From: PALSA-1180 sp964624625
GTDB taxonomy: Bacteria; Oederibacteriota; Muellerivitia; Muellerivitales; Muellerivitaceae
Reading direction: 5' to 3'
Assembly (NCBI GenBank): GCA_964624625.1
Contig: CAZUXW010000004.1
Location: 34,349-98,348, forward strand
Length of the DNA: 64,000 nt
The position numbers were made by a program, and so were the translations under genes. Positions 34,070 to 42,208 of the stretch are shown here, one piece after another. Numbering within the stretch: position 1 is the stretch's first letter; every line of letters starts with the position of its first letter. The notes beneath the pieces were generated by a model. It saw only the letters and a list, made by a program, of their open reading frames with translations, searched no databases and was not told where the DNA came from.

Positions 34070-34585
34070 TTACTTTTTTTTCGCTTCATCCGCCTTGAGC
34101 TCGATGGAGGCTGAATTGATGCAATAGCGCAATCCCCCCGGTTTGGGGCCGTCCTCGAACACGTGGCCCAAGTGTCCGCCGCAGCGGGGGCAGAGAACTT
34201 CCGTTCGGTTCATGAAATGGGAATGGTCCTCCTGGGTCGCCACGCCGCCCTCGCTGATGGGTTTGGAAAAGCTGGGCCAGCCGCAGCCGGAGTCAAACTT
34301 GTCGTCGGAAACGAAAAGCTTATAACCGCAGGCGGCGCAGACATAGGTTCCCTTGTCGTGGGAATTCCAATATTTTCCCGTGAAGGCCTGTTCCGTCCCC
34401 TTTTGCCGGAGAACCGCGTATTGCTCCGGGGTTAAAGTCTTTTTCCATTCGGCGTCCGATTTCACCACTTTTTCCTGCATGACGGCCCCCTTTTTGTTTT
34501 TGGCTTTATCCTTGGCTTCGCTGGAAAAGAAAGCGCCAGCCGCTAGAAACGAAAATGCCCAAATCATGATCGTCTTTTTTTTCAT
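34070..34585 (-). CDS. msrB: Exported peptide-methionine (R)-S-oxide reductase
   Basis: I use the ATG at 34585, which starts a signal peptide (MKKK, then hydrophobic to about residue 20) and has a GGGGGA site upstream. The 171-residue enzyme repairs methionine-R-sulfoxide. It shows two zinc-binding pairs, C83-x-x-C86 and C132-x-x-C135, 'SGCGWPSF' with a possible resolving Cys101, and catalytic Cys155 in 'GLRYCINSASIEL'. A periplasmic location is implied. No MsrA or redox partner gene is nearby. Confidence 0.94.
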   Translation of the reverse strand: MKKKTIMIWAFSFLAAGAFFSSEAKDKAKNKKGAVMQEKVVKSDAEWKKTLTPEQYAVLRQKGTEQAFTGKYWNSHDKGTYVCAACGYKLFVSDDKFDSGCGWPSFSKPISEGGVATQEDHSHFMNRTEVLCPRCGGHLGHVFEDGPKPGGLRYCINSASIELKADEAKKK

Positions 34586-34687
34586 TGGTTCCCCCATAGG
34601 GATTCGGCTTTCGGTAATAAGTAAGTCTCCGGGATGGAAATGGTTACAGGGTACAAAGATTTAAGGGGATTTATCAATCACCCTCCC

Positions 34688-34712
34688 CTCAAGGGAGAGG
34701 GAAACCCTTGAG
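34688..34712 (-). terminator. Hairpin between the cyclase and msrB genes
   Basis: CTCAAGGG (34688-34695) pairs exactly with CCCTTGAG (34705-34712). It lies 3' of the cyclase gene. No T-tract is seen, so termination is uncertain. Confidence 0.35.
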
Positions 34713-34789
34713 ACTGGTACTGCTCCCAGGTGGGGCGATCCTCTGTGGCCGCTCCTAGATCACCCATAATGGTTTAATTGAAGATAAAA

Positions 34790-35827
34790 TTACGCCAGTC
34801 CCTGTTGGATTCTCTCGCCTAATACCGAATAGGGCCTGTGGGTTCCGCTCTTTCCCTTGATCCGGACCGGCTCCAAGGCCTCCATCCGAAATTGATTTCC
34901 CACCACCATGGCCAGATCCTGGTTGATCAGGCATTGCCCGTCCTCCGCGATCGAGCAGAGCCGGGAGGCCATGTTGACCGTGTCCCCGATGAGGGTGAAT
35001 TCCATGCGCCTGGCCGAACCAATATTGCCGATGACCACATCGCCGCCGCACATGCCGACCCCGAGTCCCGTATGGACCGTTTCGCTGTAATTTTCCCGGA
35101 AAGTTCCCTGGATTTTGTGGAAGGAGTCCTGTATCCGCAAGGCGGCCAACAGGGCTTTCTTGGCGAAGGATTCCTCGGACTCGGCTGGCAGGGGGAAAAA
35201 GGCCATGATGGCGTCCCCCATGTATTTGTTTATCTCGCCGCCGGAAAAAGCGATGATTTCCTCGAACTCGGTGAACATTCGGTTCAGGTACCTGACGGTT
35301 TCCTGGGGGCGCAATTTTTCGGACATGGAGGTGAAGCCCCGGACGTCGGAAAAAAGCACCACCGCCCTGGTTAACTCCCCTTCCCAAACGGCCTGGATCC
35401 CCTTTTGGGTCGCGAACTGGGAAGCCTTGGTGCCGACGAACTTATCCAGGACATGCCTGGTCTCGCTGAGTTTTTTCTCGCTCTGCTGGAATCGCTGGGA
35501 GGCCGAGTCCATCAGTTGCTGTTTGGTTTGATCGATATCCATGGGGGAAACTTTTCGGATGATTTTGTAGTCATCCGGCAGTATTTTACTGCGCAGTAGG
35601 AATATCTGGAGCTCGACGAAGAATCCCTCCTGTAATTTCCACCAAATGGCGCGCCAGGAGAGGAACAGGACGGGAATGGCCGCGATGCCCACCGCTATAC
35701 TCGCTTTCCAATCTTGGAAAAAATACCAGCAGGATCCGGCGGTGAGGAAAAGCGACGCCAGACTCCAGCCGAGGGCGAAGGAGGAGGTGGGGCGGAAGGT
35801 TGTTTTTGTTTCAGGCGCGTCGGCCAT
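34790..35827 (-). CDS. Class III adenylate/guanylate cyclase, membrane-anchored
   Basis: The 345-residue protein has two N-terminal TM helices (about 18-36 and 43-62), a helical linker (95-135), and a class III catalytic domain (about 150-335). The metal-binding residues are Asp161 ('LFSDVRGF') and Asp205 ('KYMGDAIMAFF'). Lys201 and the Thr of 'EFTLIGDTVN' fit adenine selection, and Asn/Arg of 'NMASRL' are the transition-state residues. It should make cAMP as a dimer. No CRP-type receptor lies in the window. It follows cmk by 100 bp on the same strand. Confidence 0.92.
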   Translation of the reverse strand: MADAPETKTTFRPTSSFALGWSLASLFLTAGSCWYFFQDWKASIAVGIAAIPVLFLSWRAIWWKLQEGFFVELQIFLLRSKILPDDYKIIRKVSPMDIDQTKQQLMDSASQRFQQSEKKLSETRHVLDKFVGTKASQFATQKGIQAVWEGELTRAVVLFSDVRGFTSMSEKLRPQETVRYLNRMFTEFEEIIAFSGGEINKYMGDAIMAFFPLPAESEESFAKKALLAALRIQDSFHKIQGTFRENYSETVHTGLGVGMCGGDVVIGNIGSARRMEFTLIGDTVNMASRLCSIAEDGQCLINQDLAMVVGNQFRMEALEPVRIKGKSGTHRPYSVLGERIQQGLA

Positions 35828-35927
35828 GATCGGATATGTCCTCGGTGAAATGAACCGGGAGCATCATACCGTAAGGCCGACGGGGGTTCCATTGGGAGGG
35901 TGCCAGAAGATTTTATTCGACAACAAG

Positions 35928-36617
35928 TTAGCGGGGGTTTTGGCGGATATATTGGAACAAAGCCTCGGCGGATTGGTCGACGGATAAATCAGAATGATCC
36001 ATCACAATGGATTCGGGTGTTTTACGGAGACCGCCCACGGCCCTCTTATAATCCCGGTCATCCCTGGCCTGAACCTCGGCCATGACTTGCTCGAGAGTGG
36101 CTTTTGATCCAGCCTTTTCCAAGTCCATCAGTCTCCGCTTAGCCCTCGTCTCCACGGAAGCGTCCAAAAAAAATTTATATTGGGCGTCTGGAAAAACGTC
36201 CGTGCCGATGTCCCGCCCCTCCAACACCGATCCCCCGTAGGTAGCGCTGTCAACCCGGCCCATTTGCTGCTGCCGGGCGACTAGGATTTTACGGACCGGT
36301 ACGGAGTTGGCGATATGGGCGGAGGCGTGGGTCACTTCCGGCGTGCGGATTTCGGAACTAACATCTTCCCCATTAAGGAACACCTTGTTGTCAGGCTCGC
36401 CGGGTTTTAACTCTACTTTAGATTCTTGGGCGATCTTTTCCAACTCCGAGTCGTTTTTCAAATCCGCTTTTTTCCGAAGGGCGGATAGGGTCACCGACCG
36501 GTACATGGCGCCAGTGTCAATGTGAAGGAACCCTAGTTTCTTGGCCAATTGTTTCGCGACGGTGCTCTTCCCCGCCCCAGCCGGCCCGTCGATCGCGACG
36601 ATAATGACTTTGTTCAT
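35928..36617 (-). CDS. cmk: Cytidylate kinase
   Basis: The ATG at 36617 begins 'MNKVIIVAIDGPAGAGKST', the P-loop of CMP kinases; the upstream extension to 36692 runs into a repeat. The 229-residue enzyme phosphorylates CMP and dCMP. It also shows 'LHIDTGAMYR', 'VLEGRDIGTDVFP' and 'RDDRDYKRA' motifs. It follows aroA, an arrangement common in many bacteria (aroA-cmk-rpsA), though here the rpsA gene lies elsewhere in the window, at 24 kb. Confidence 0.95.
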   Translation of the reverse strand: MNKVIIVAIDGPAGAGKSTVAKQLAKKLGFLHIDTGAMYRSVTLSALRKKADLKNDSELEKIAQESKVELKPGEPDNKVFLNGEDVSSEIRTPEVTHASAHIANSVPVRKILVARQQQMGRVDSATYGGSVLEGRDIGTDVFPDAQYKFFLDASVETRAKRRLMDLEKAGSKATLEQVMAEVQARDDRDYKRAVGGLRKTPESIVMDHSDLSVDQSAEALFQYIRQNPR

Positions 36618-36683
36618 GTTAACCCCGAATGATGAATTGGAAAAGCCGAAGGCGCATACAAGAAACGGTAAAAGATAAAACCT

Positions 36684-36779
36684 ATTGACCACAGATGAAC
36701 AGGGATTTACACAGAAGTAAAATTATTTTTATGTAAACCTTTTTCAATCGGTGTAAATCCATGTCCATCAATGGTTAAT
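36684..36779. repeat. Imperfect inverted repeat, family A, between aroA and cmk
   Basis: The left arm reads GACCACAGATGAACAGGGAT and continues TTACACAGA. The right arm (36748-36779) is the imperfect reverse complement, with GTGTAAATCCATGTCCATCA. This is the best-preserved family A copy. Confidence 0.75.
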
Positions 36780-36788
36780 TTCATTTTC

Positions 36789-38087
36789 CTAACCGCGGCT
36801 GATTCGCTTCAGCATGGTTTCGAAGCCGGGGAATGAGGTATTGATGTTTTCGGTGTCCAGAATCGTCGTGGGCCCCTCCGCGATCAAAGCCGCGACGGCG
36901 AGGGACATCGCGATTCGGTGGTCCCCTCCCGAAGAAAGCACGCAACCTTTTAACGGAGTGGGCCCCTTGATCACCCATCCATCCTGGGTGGGCGTGATAT
37001 CGGCGCCCATTTTTTTCAAAGTCACCGCCATCAGGCTGATCCTGTCGGATTCCTTGACCTTCATTTCGCCGGCATTCCGGACGATGGTCGTTCCCCTGGC
37101 CTGGGTCGCAGCCACGGCGAAAACCGGAAACTCATCGATCATCCGGGGAACCAGGTCGCCTCCCGCGGCAACGGCCTTTAATGGGGAGGACGACACCATG
37201 AGGTCCGCGCTTGGCTCCTCCCCCTTTCCCGATTTTCGGGGCATCACCTTGATTTTAGCGCCCATTTTTTTGAGAACATCGAGGATTCCGGTGCGGGTGG
37301 GATTCATTCCGACATTTTTTAAAGTCACTAAGGACTTGGGAACAATAAGACCGGCAACGATAAAAAAAGCGGCCGAGGAAATATCGCCTGGGACGGTAAT
37401 TTTCCTCGCTTTGAATGGATCGACCGGGCCCGTTACCGAAATTTCCTTGTTCTTTTTGCGGAAGGGGATGGAAAAGGCGCTGAACATTCTTTCCGTATGA
37501 TCCCTTGTGGGCGTCGGCTCGACGACGGTGGTTTTCCCATCCGCGAAAAGACCTGCCAACAACAGGGCGCTTTTGACCTGTGCGCTGGCCACCGGCAAGG
37601 CATAGGTGATTCCCGTTAATCCGCTTGGTTGCAGCGTTAAGGGAAGCAGGGCTGCATTCCCGGGGCCCGAGATCCGCGCTCCCATTTGGGCCAGCGGCGC
37701 GACTACCCGTTTCATCGGGCGCTTCCGGAGATACTTGTCTCCGGTTATGGAACAGGCAAAGGGCTGGCCTGCCAAAAGCCCCAAAATAATCCTGGCGGTC
37801 GTTCCCGAGTTCCCCGCGTCAAGAATTCCTTTGGGCATCCTCAAGGAATTGAGCCCTTTACCATGGATCACGATTTCCCCGGCCTTTTGTTCGATTCGGA
37901 CGCCCATCTTCCTGAAAATTCCGATGGTGGAACGGCAATCGGCCGAGTTTAGAAAATGGCGGACACGCGTTTTTCCAAGCGCGAGGGACCCCAGCATGAC
38001 GGAACGGTGGGAAATGGATTTGTCGCCGGGAACCTCCAGGGTCCCTTTCAGGCTCGCCGCGGGATGGACCGTTATTTTTTTCATCAT
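36789..38087 (-). CDS. aroA: 5-enolpyruvylshikimate-3-phosphate synthase
   Basis: The start is the ATG at 38087, which overlaps the tyrA stop within ATGATGA; the longer frame to 38450 is antisense-like filler over tyrA. The 432-residue enzyme makes EPSP from shikimate 3-phosphate and PEP. Motifs include 'PGDKSISHRSVMLGSLA' (about 19-35), 'LDAGNSGTTARIILGLLAG' (about 85-103), 'RDHTERMFSAF' and 'GDHRIAMSLAVAAL'. It is the fourth gene in the pheA-hisC-tyrA-aroA-cmk series. Confidence 0.97.
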   Translation of the reverse strand: MMKKITVHPAASLKGTLEVPGDKSISHRSVMLGSLALGKTRVRHFLNSADCRSTIGIFRKMGVRIEQKAGEIVIHGKGLNSLRMPKGILDAGNSGTTARIILGLLAGQPFACSITGDKYLRKRPMKRVVAPLAQMGARISGPGNAALLPLTLQPSGLTGITYALPVASAQVKSALLLAGLFADGKTTVVEPTPTRDHTERMFSAFSIPFRKKNKEISVTGPVDPFKARKITVPGDISSAAFFIVAGLIVPKSLVTLKNVGMNPTRTGILDVLKKMGAKIKVMPRKSGKGEEPSADLMVSSSPLKAVAAGGDLVPRMIDEFPVFAVAATQARGTTIVRNAGEMKVKESDRISLMAVTLKKMGADITPTQDGWVIKGPTPLKGCVLSSGGDHRIAMSLAVAALIAEGPTTILDTENINTSFPGFETMLKRISRG

Positions 38088-38932
38088 AATTTTTCCCGCA
38101 GGGCGCGGGCCTTCTCGAAATAGTCGAACCAAAACCGGGAATTCCCTTTTTTGAGTTTCTTTTCCAGCGCGGCCAGGGTCCTTCGGTATTGGAGCAGGCA
38201 GGATTTGATTTCCACCGCGTTCATTTCCAGGATATCGCTCCACATGGCGGGATTTCCCCCCGCGATCCGGGTAAAGTCGCGGAAACCCGATCCCACGGCC
38301 GTCCGGAGGGAGGAAGACCGGCGGAGCTGACGCCCATATTGGCTGGTGAGGACCGCCGCCAAGAGGTGGGGCAGGTGGCTGGAGAGGGCCACGTTGCGGT
38401 CGTGGGTCGCCGCGTCCATCACAACCGGTCTGGCCCCGGTTTCTTTCCAAAAGTCGACCGACCTCCGGACAAGCCCCGCGGGTGTTTTCGGAAGGGGCGT
38501 GATGAAGACAAACTTTCCTTTATACAAGTCCGGGTCCGCGAAAGCGGGGCCGGATTTTTCCTTTCCCGCCATGGGGTGGCAGGGGACGAAATGAAGGTTC
38601 ATCCCCGGCAGGCGGGACGCGGCCTTCACCACTTCCCCCTTCACGCTGGACACATCCAAAATAAGGGTTCGTGGTTGGAGCAGGGGGGTCAATTCCCTCA
38701 AAACGGGAGCGATGGATCCGGAGTGGGCGCACAATACGATGACATCGGCTCCCAGCACGGCCTTTTCGAAAGTCGCGGCGACCGGCAAAAGTTTCGCGGC
38801 TTTTTTTCGGGAGGCGGCCCTGTGATTCCAGCCGACGAGGTCATATTTTCGTTTTTTTTTCAAAACCAAAGCAAGGGATCCGCCCAAGAGGCCGACCCCA
38901 ATGATCGCGACTTTGGAATGGGAGGTACTCAT
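38084..38932 (-). CDS. tyrA: Prephenate dehydrogenase
   Basis: The 282-residue enzyme oxidatively decarboxylates prephenate to 4-hydroxyphenylpyruvate for tyrosine. It has the N-terminal NAD motif 'GVGLLGGSLA' (about 12-21), 'DVSSVKG' near 92, the catalytic His in 'CHPMAGKEKSG' (about 117-127), and the helical C-terminal dimerisation domain with 'ATHDRNVALSSHLPH'. There is no ACT or chorismate mutase domain. It overlaps hisC (ATGA) and aroA, so translation is coupled. Confidence 0.95.
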   Translation of the reverse strand: MSTSHSKVAIIGVGLLGGSLALVLKKKRKYDLVGWNHRAASRKKAAKLLPVAATFEKAVLGADVIVLCAHSGSIAPVLRELTPLLQPRTLILDVSSVKGEVVKAASRLPGMNLHFVPCHPMAGKEKSGPAFADPDLYKGKFVFITPLPKTPAGLVRRSVDFWKETGARPVVMDAATHDRNVALSSHLPHLLAAVLTSQYGRQLRRSSSLRTAVGSGFRDFTRIAGGNPAMWSDILEMNAVEIKSCLLQYRRTLAALEKKLKKGNSRFWFDYFEKARALREKL

Positions 38933-40029
38933 TTGGGATGGGCTCCCTTTGCCTTGAGGACCCCTTCGAAAACCCCAAGGAAATTTCGCGTTTCTTCCTC
39001 CGTCCCCGTGGTGACCCTCAGAGCGTTGGGCCCCATGGGACGGATGATGACTCCCTTTTCCAGAAGCCCTTGGTAGAGCTCAAGGGCGCCGGGAATGTTG
39101 AAATAAACAAAGTTCGCCTGGGTTGGCGCCGGCTTTAATCCCAGTTTGACGAGGCCGTCCAAAAGAAGGCCGCGCATGGAACTGTTGAGCGCCGTGACTT
39201 TTTTCATGTGGGAGATGTCCGTCAAGGCCGCTTCCGCGGCGGTCATGGCCAGGCTGTTGACGTTAAAAGGCTGTCGGGTTTTTTGGTAAATTTCGGCGAA
39301 ATCCTCGTGGGCGATGCCGTAACCGACGCGGAGGCCGGCCAGTCCGAAGGCCTTGGAGAAGGTCCGAAGCACGATGAGATTGGGGTATTTGTCCAGGATG
39401 CGCAGGGATTCGAAATAGGTTTTTTCTTCCACGTACTCGTAATAGGCCTCGTCCAAGACCACCAGGACGCTGGGAGGACAAACCTTTAAGAAAGCCTCCA
39501 CCGCCAATAGGGAAACCATGGATCCCGTCGGGTTGTTGGGGTTACAAATGTAAACCAACTTGGTTTTGGGGGTCAGGGCCTTGGAGAAGGCCTGCAGGTC
39601 ATGGGCGAAATCTTTCAGGGGAATGGCCCTGGGAACCGCCTCAAAAAGTTGGGCCACCAGGGGGTAAATAATGAAGCCTGGCTCCGCGAAAACAACCTCG
39701 TCGCCGGGATTTAAAACCATTTGGCCCAAAAGGACCAAGAGCTCATTGGAGCCGTTTCCCAATAAAACCTGTTTGGGATTCACCCCCAAGTGGCGCGAAA
39801 GGGCGTGGGAAAGATTATGGGCGCCGCCATCGGGATAGCGGCTTATTTTGGACAGGGCCTTTTCCAGGGCTTGAAGCACCTTGGGCGAGGGCCCCAGGGG
39901 ATTTTCGTTGGAAGCGATCTTGGACGCGTTTTGGATGCCCAGTTCCCTTTCCAGCTCCTCAATGGGTTTGCCGGGAATGTAGGGCTTGATCCCCAATAAG
40001 TTTTTTCGAAGCGGCACTTGGAATGACAT
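38929..40029 (-). CDS. hisC: Histidinol-phosphate/aromatic aminotransferase
   Basis: The 366-residue PLP enzyme has HisC-family motifs: 'NENPLGPSPKV' (about 41-51), 'NPNNPTGS', 'DEAYYEYVEE', and the PLP Lys in 'TFSKAFGLAGLRVGY' (about 222-236). No other histidine gene is nearby. It sits between pheA and tyrA, with ATGA coupling to tyrA. It may therefore mainly transaminate phenylpyruvate and 4-hydroxyphenylpyruvate, a known second activity of HisC-type enzymes. GAGG lies 8 nt before its ATG. Confidence 0.9.
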   Translation of the reverse strand: MSFQVPLRKNLLGIKPYIPGKPIEELERELGIQNASKIASNENPLGPSPKVLQALEKALSKISRYPDGGAHNLSHALSRHLGVNPKQVLLGNGSNELLVLLGQMVLNPGDEVVFAEPGFIIYPLVAQLFEAVPRAIPLKDFAHDLQAFSKALTPKTKLVYICNPNNPTGSMVSLLAVEAFLKVCPPSVLVVLDEAYYEYVEEKTYFESLRILDKYPNLIVLRTFSKAFGLAGLRVGYGIAHEDFAEIYQKTRQPFNVNSLAMTAAEAALTDISHMKKVTALNSSMRGLLLDGLVKLGLKPAPTQANFVYFNIPGALELYQGLLEKGVIIRPMGPNALRVTTGTEEETRNFLGVFEGVLKAKGAHPK

Positions 40030-40102
40030 TTTAAAACCTCAAAGTGGTTCCGGGGCCAAGGCGCCAGGTACCAGTTGGAACCTGGAACCTAGTTCCTGGT
40101 TT

Positions 40103-41185
40103 TCAATTTTCGCTTCTCGGGTAGGACCCAAGAACCTTGACGGTCAAGGAGGCCTTCTCGATTTCCGCAAGGGCTTTCTGCGCCTTGGGATCCGCCACAT
40201 GGCCCAAGAAATCAATGAAGAAGTAATAGTCCCATGCTTTTTTCCGGGAAGGCCGGGATTCGATGCTGGATAAATTAATCCCCTGTTTCTCGAAGGGATA
40301 AAGCAGGGAGAAAAGGGCGCCGACCTTATCCTTGATCGAGACCATGATCGAGGTTTTATCGTTGCCGGTTTTCTCGGCGCTGGTTTTTCCAATGACCAAG
40401 AAGCGGGTAAAGTTATCCTGCATGTCCTCAATGCGCTTGGCGATGGGCTTTAACTTGTAAAGTTTCGCCGCCAATCCCGGGGCGATGGCAGCCGCCGACC
40501 CTTCCGACGAGGCCAACTGGGCCGCACGGGCCGTGCTGGCGCTTTCCGTGATGGCCACTCCCGGCAAGTTTGCCTCCAGCCAGACGCGGCATTGGGCCAA
40601 GGCTTGGGGATGGCTGTAAACTTTTTTCACTTTTTCGAAACTGCCGGATTTGGACATGAGCGTATACGAAATCGGCATGAAGATTTCCGAGCAGATTTTC
40701 AAGTCCGACTCCACGAACAAATCCAGCGTGTGATTGATGGTGCCCTCGGTTGAGTTCTCGATCGGAACGACCCCATAGTGGGCCCTGCCCCTTTCCACTT
40801 CCAGGAACACGTCCTTCAGCGTCGCGCCCGCGACATAAGAGGAGGAACTGCCGAATTTTTGCAAAGCGGCGATATGGGTATTGGTTCCCAATTGGCCGAA
40901 ATAAGCGATTTTTAATTTGGACTCAAGGGCCAGTGAGCCGGACATGATTTCGCAGAAAATGGAGGTCAGGATCTCATTGGAAAAAGGGCCATGGTTGAGA
41001 CGGGCGATCCGCCGGTACACTTCCATTTCCCGGTGGGGCGCGTAAAAATGGAGCTCCCCTTTGGATTTGACGGATTTTATTTTTAGCACATTTTTAGCCC
41101 TCTCGTTTAAAAGGGCGACCAATCGGGCGTCGATCCGGTCGATGGCATCACGGAATTTTTTCAACTCATTTTTTGTTGTTTTCAC
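40103..41185 (-). CDS. pheA: Bifunctional chorismate mutase / prephenate dehydratase
   Basis: The 360-residue enzyme converts chorismate through prephenate to phenylpyruvate. An AroQ-type chorismate mutase helix bundle (about 1-85) leads into the dehydratase domain (about 92-268), with 'VPIENSTEGTINHTLD' and the catalytic 'NFTRF' (260-262 TRF). A regulatory ACT domain (about 278-350) with 'IESRP' (308-312), the phenylalanine-binding motif, closes it, so feedback inhibition by Phe is expected. The start is a GTG at 41185 with only a weak ribosome site. It is the first gene of the aromatic operon, divergent from the PAS gene. Confidence 0.96.
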   Translation of the reverse strand: MKTTKNELKKFRDAIDRIDARLVALLNERAKNVLKIKSVKSKGELHFYAPHREMEVYRRIARLNHGPFSNEILTSIFCEIMSGSLALESKLKIAYFGQLGTNTHIAALQKFGSSSSYVAGATLKDVFLEVERGRAHYGVVPIENSTEGTINHTLDLFVESDLKICSEIFMPISYTLMSKSGSFEKVKKVYSHPQALAQCRVWLEANLPGVAITESASTARAAQLASSEGSAAAIAPGLAAKLYKLKPIAKRIEDMQDNFTRFLVIGKTSAEKTGNDKTSIMVSIKDKVGALFSLLYPFEKQGINLSSIESRPSRKKAWDYYFFIDFLGHVADPKAQKALAEIEKASLTVKVLGSYPRSEN

Positions 41186-41268
41186 TGTCGAATCCCCGGA
41201 AAAATTCGATAAAATGCGAAGCGATCGGTCAGGATTATATTACATTTTACCGCGTTCATGGGAACATT

Positions 41269-42129
41269 ATGAATCCACCGGCTTCCCCGGGAAAAATCCG
41301 CTTCGTTTTTTTCCTCGCGCTCCTTATTTTGATTTTCACTTTGGGATTTTTCCTTTCCTTCGCGCGGGATCAATCCCGGGCCCGGGACACGGGTCGGCTG
41401 GCATGGAGCCATTTAATTTACGTCCTGGACCTCAAGGATGACATGGCGGTGGTGGATTGGTCCAAAAATTTGGAAACTTTGGAGATTGTCGCAGCATTTC
41501 GGGTGAAGTCCGCAGGAAAGGTCGTCATTGACGGAGGCAACCTTGAATTCCTTCCCGCGGCTGTTCCTGAGGGCGTGTCTTTCAAGGCGCCCGACCGTTG
41601 GATTTTTGAACAAAGGGAGGAGAAGGCGGGCCGCGAACCCAGGGAATTTGTAATGGCGCTTCACTTCCATCCCGGTCCCCTTCTCTGGGGCTTATTCGGA
41701 TTAACCGCCTGTCTCCTTTCCTACTGGTTCAACCGAGGATCCGGGAAGCAGGCTCTCCAATCCCCGGAAGGAGGAACCGCTCATAGTGAAGGCGGCAGCC
41801 GGACTTCCCCCCCTCCACCCCATCCTCCCACCTCCCCATCCCAAGTCCCTTCCGGCCTTCCTTATTTGTTTCTGGATAAACATTACGTTATTCAACAAAT
41901 TTCGCCGGAAGCCTCCGCCCTTCTGCAAAGACCTTCCTCGGATCTGCTTCAAGGCCATCTTTTTGATTTGGAACCGGACCCCCTATTAATGGAGGCGCTT
42001 TCGAAAAACCAGGAGGTTAAACTTTTAAAGTCCTTTAAATCCTACCAGCACCTTTCGGCGGTCCTCAAACCGGACCAGAACGGAACCTTGGTTTTTTTGG
42101 AGAGGATTGAACCGGCGAAAACCACCTGA
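41269..42129 (+). CDS. Two-TM membrane protein with cytoplasmic PAS-like domain
   Basis: I use the ATG at 41269, which is followed by a hydrophobic helix (about 12-30); the frame upstream overlaps pheA. The 286-residue protein has a periplasmic part (about 33-150), a second helix (about 160-178), a Ser/Pro-rich linker (190-215), and a PAS-like domain at the C-terminus ('LFLDKHYVIQQISPEASALL', 'LVFLERI'). It looks like the sensory half of a histidine kinase without the kinase. A partner kinase is not in the window. Function is unknown. Confidence 0.7.
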   Translation: MNPPASPGKIRFVFFLALLILIFTLGFFLSFARDQSRARDTGRLAWSHLIYVLDLKDDMAVVDWSKNLETLEIVAAFRVKSAGKVVIDGGNLEFLPAAVPEGVSFKAPDRWIFEQREEKAGREPREFVMALHFHPGPLLWGLFGLTACLLSYWFNRGSGKQALQSPEGGTAHSEGGSRTSPPPPHPPTSPSQVPSGLPYLFLDKHYVIQQISPEASALLQRPSSDLLQGHLFDLEPDPLLMEALSKNQEVKLLKSFKSYQHLSAVLKPDQNGTLVFLERIEPAKTT

Positions 42130-42143
42130 AATCATTGAATTTG

Positions 42144-42172
42144 TTGACTTTTTAAACTAAAAACCATAAACT
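42144..42172 (+). promoter_or_regulatory. Candidate sigma-70 promoter of the PD40 lipoprotein pair
   Basis: TTGACT (42144-42149) and TAAACT (42167-42172) are separated by 17 bp, about 37 nt before the TTG start at 42209. Confidence 0.5.
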
Positions 42173-42208
42173 GCGGTCAAATCTAATCCACTCCCCAGGA
42201 ACGCCCGA

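Noticed and set aside
34070..34585. Selenoprotein form of MsrB
   Set aside because: The catalytic position is an ordinary Cys codon and there is no in-frame TGA before the stop.
38088..38450. N-terminal extension of aroA by 121 residues
   Set aside because: It lies fully over the end of tyrA in another frame and is rich in Pro/Gly/Arg; the EPSP synthase fold starts at 38087.
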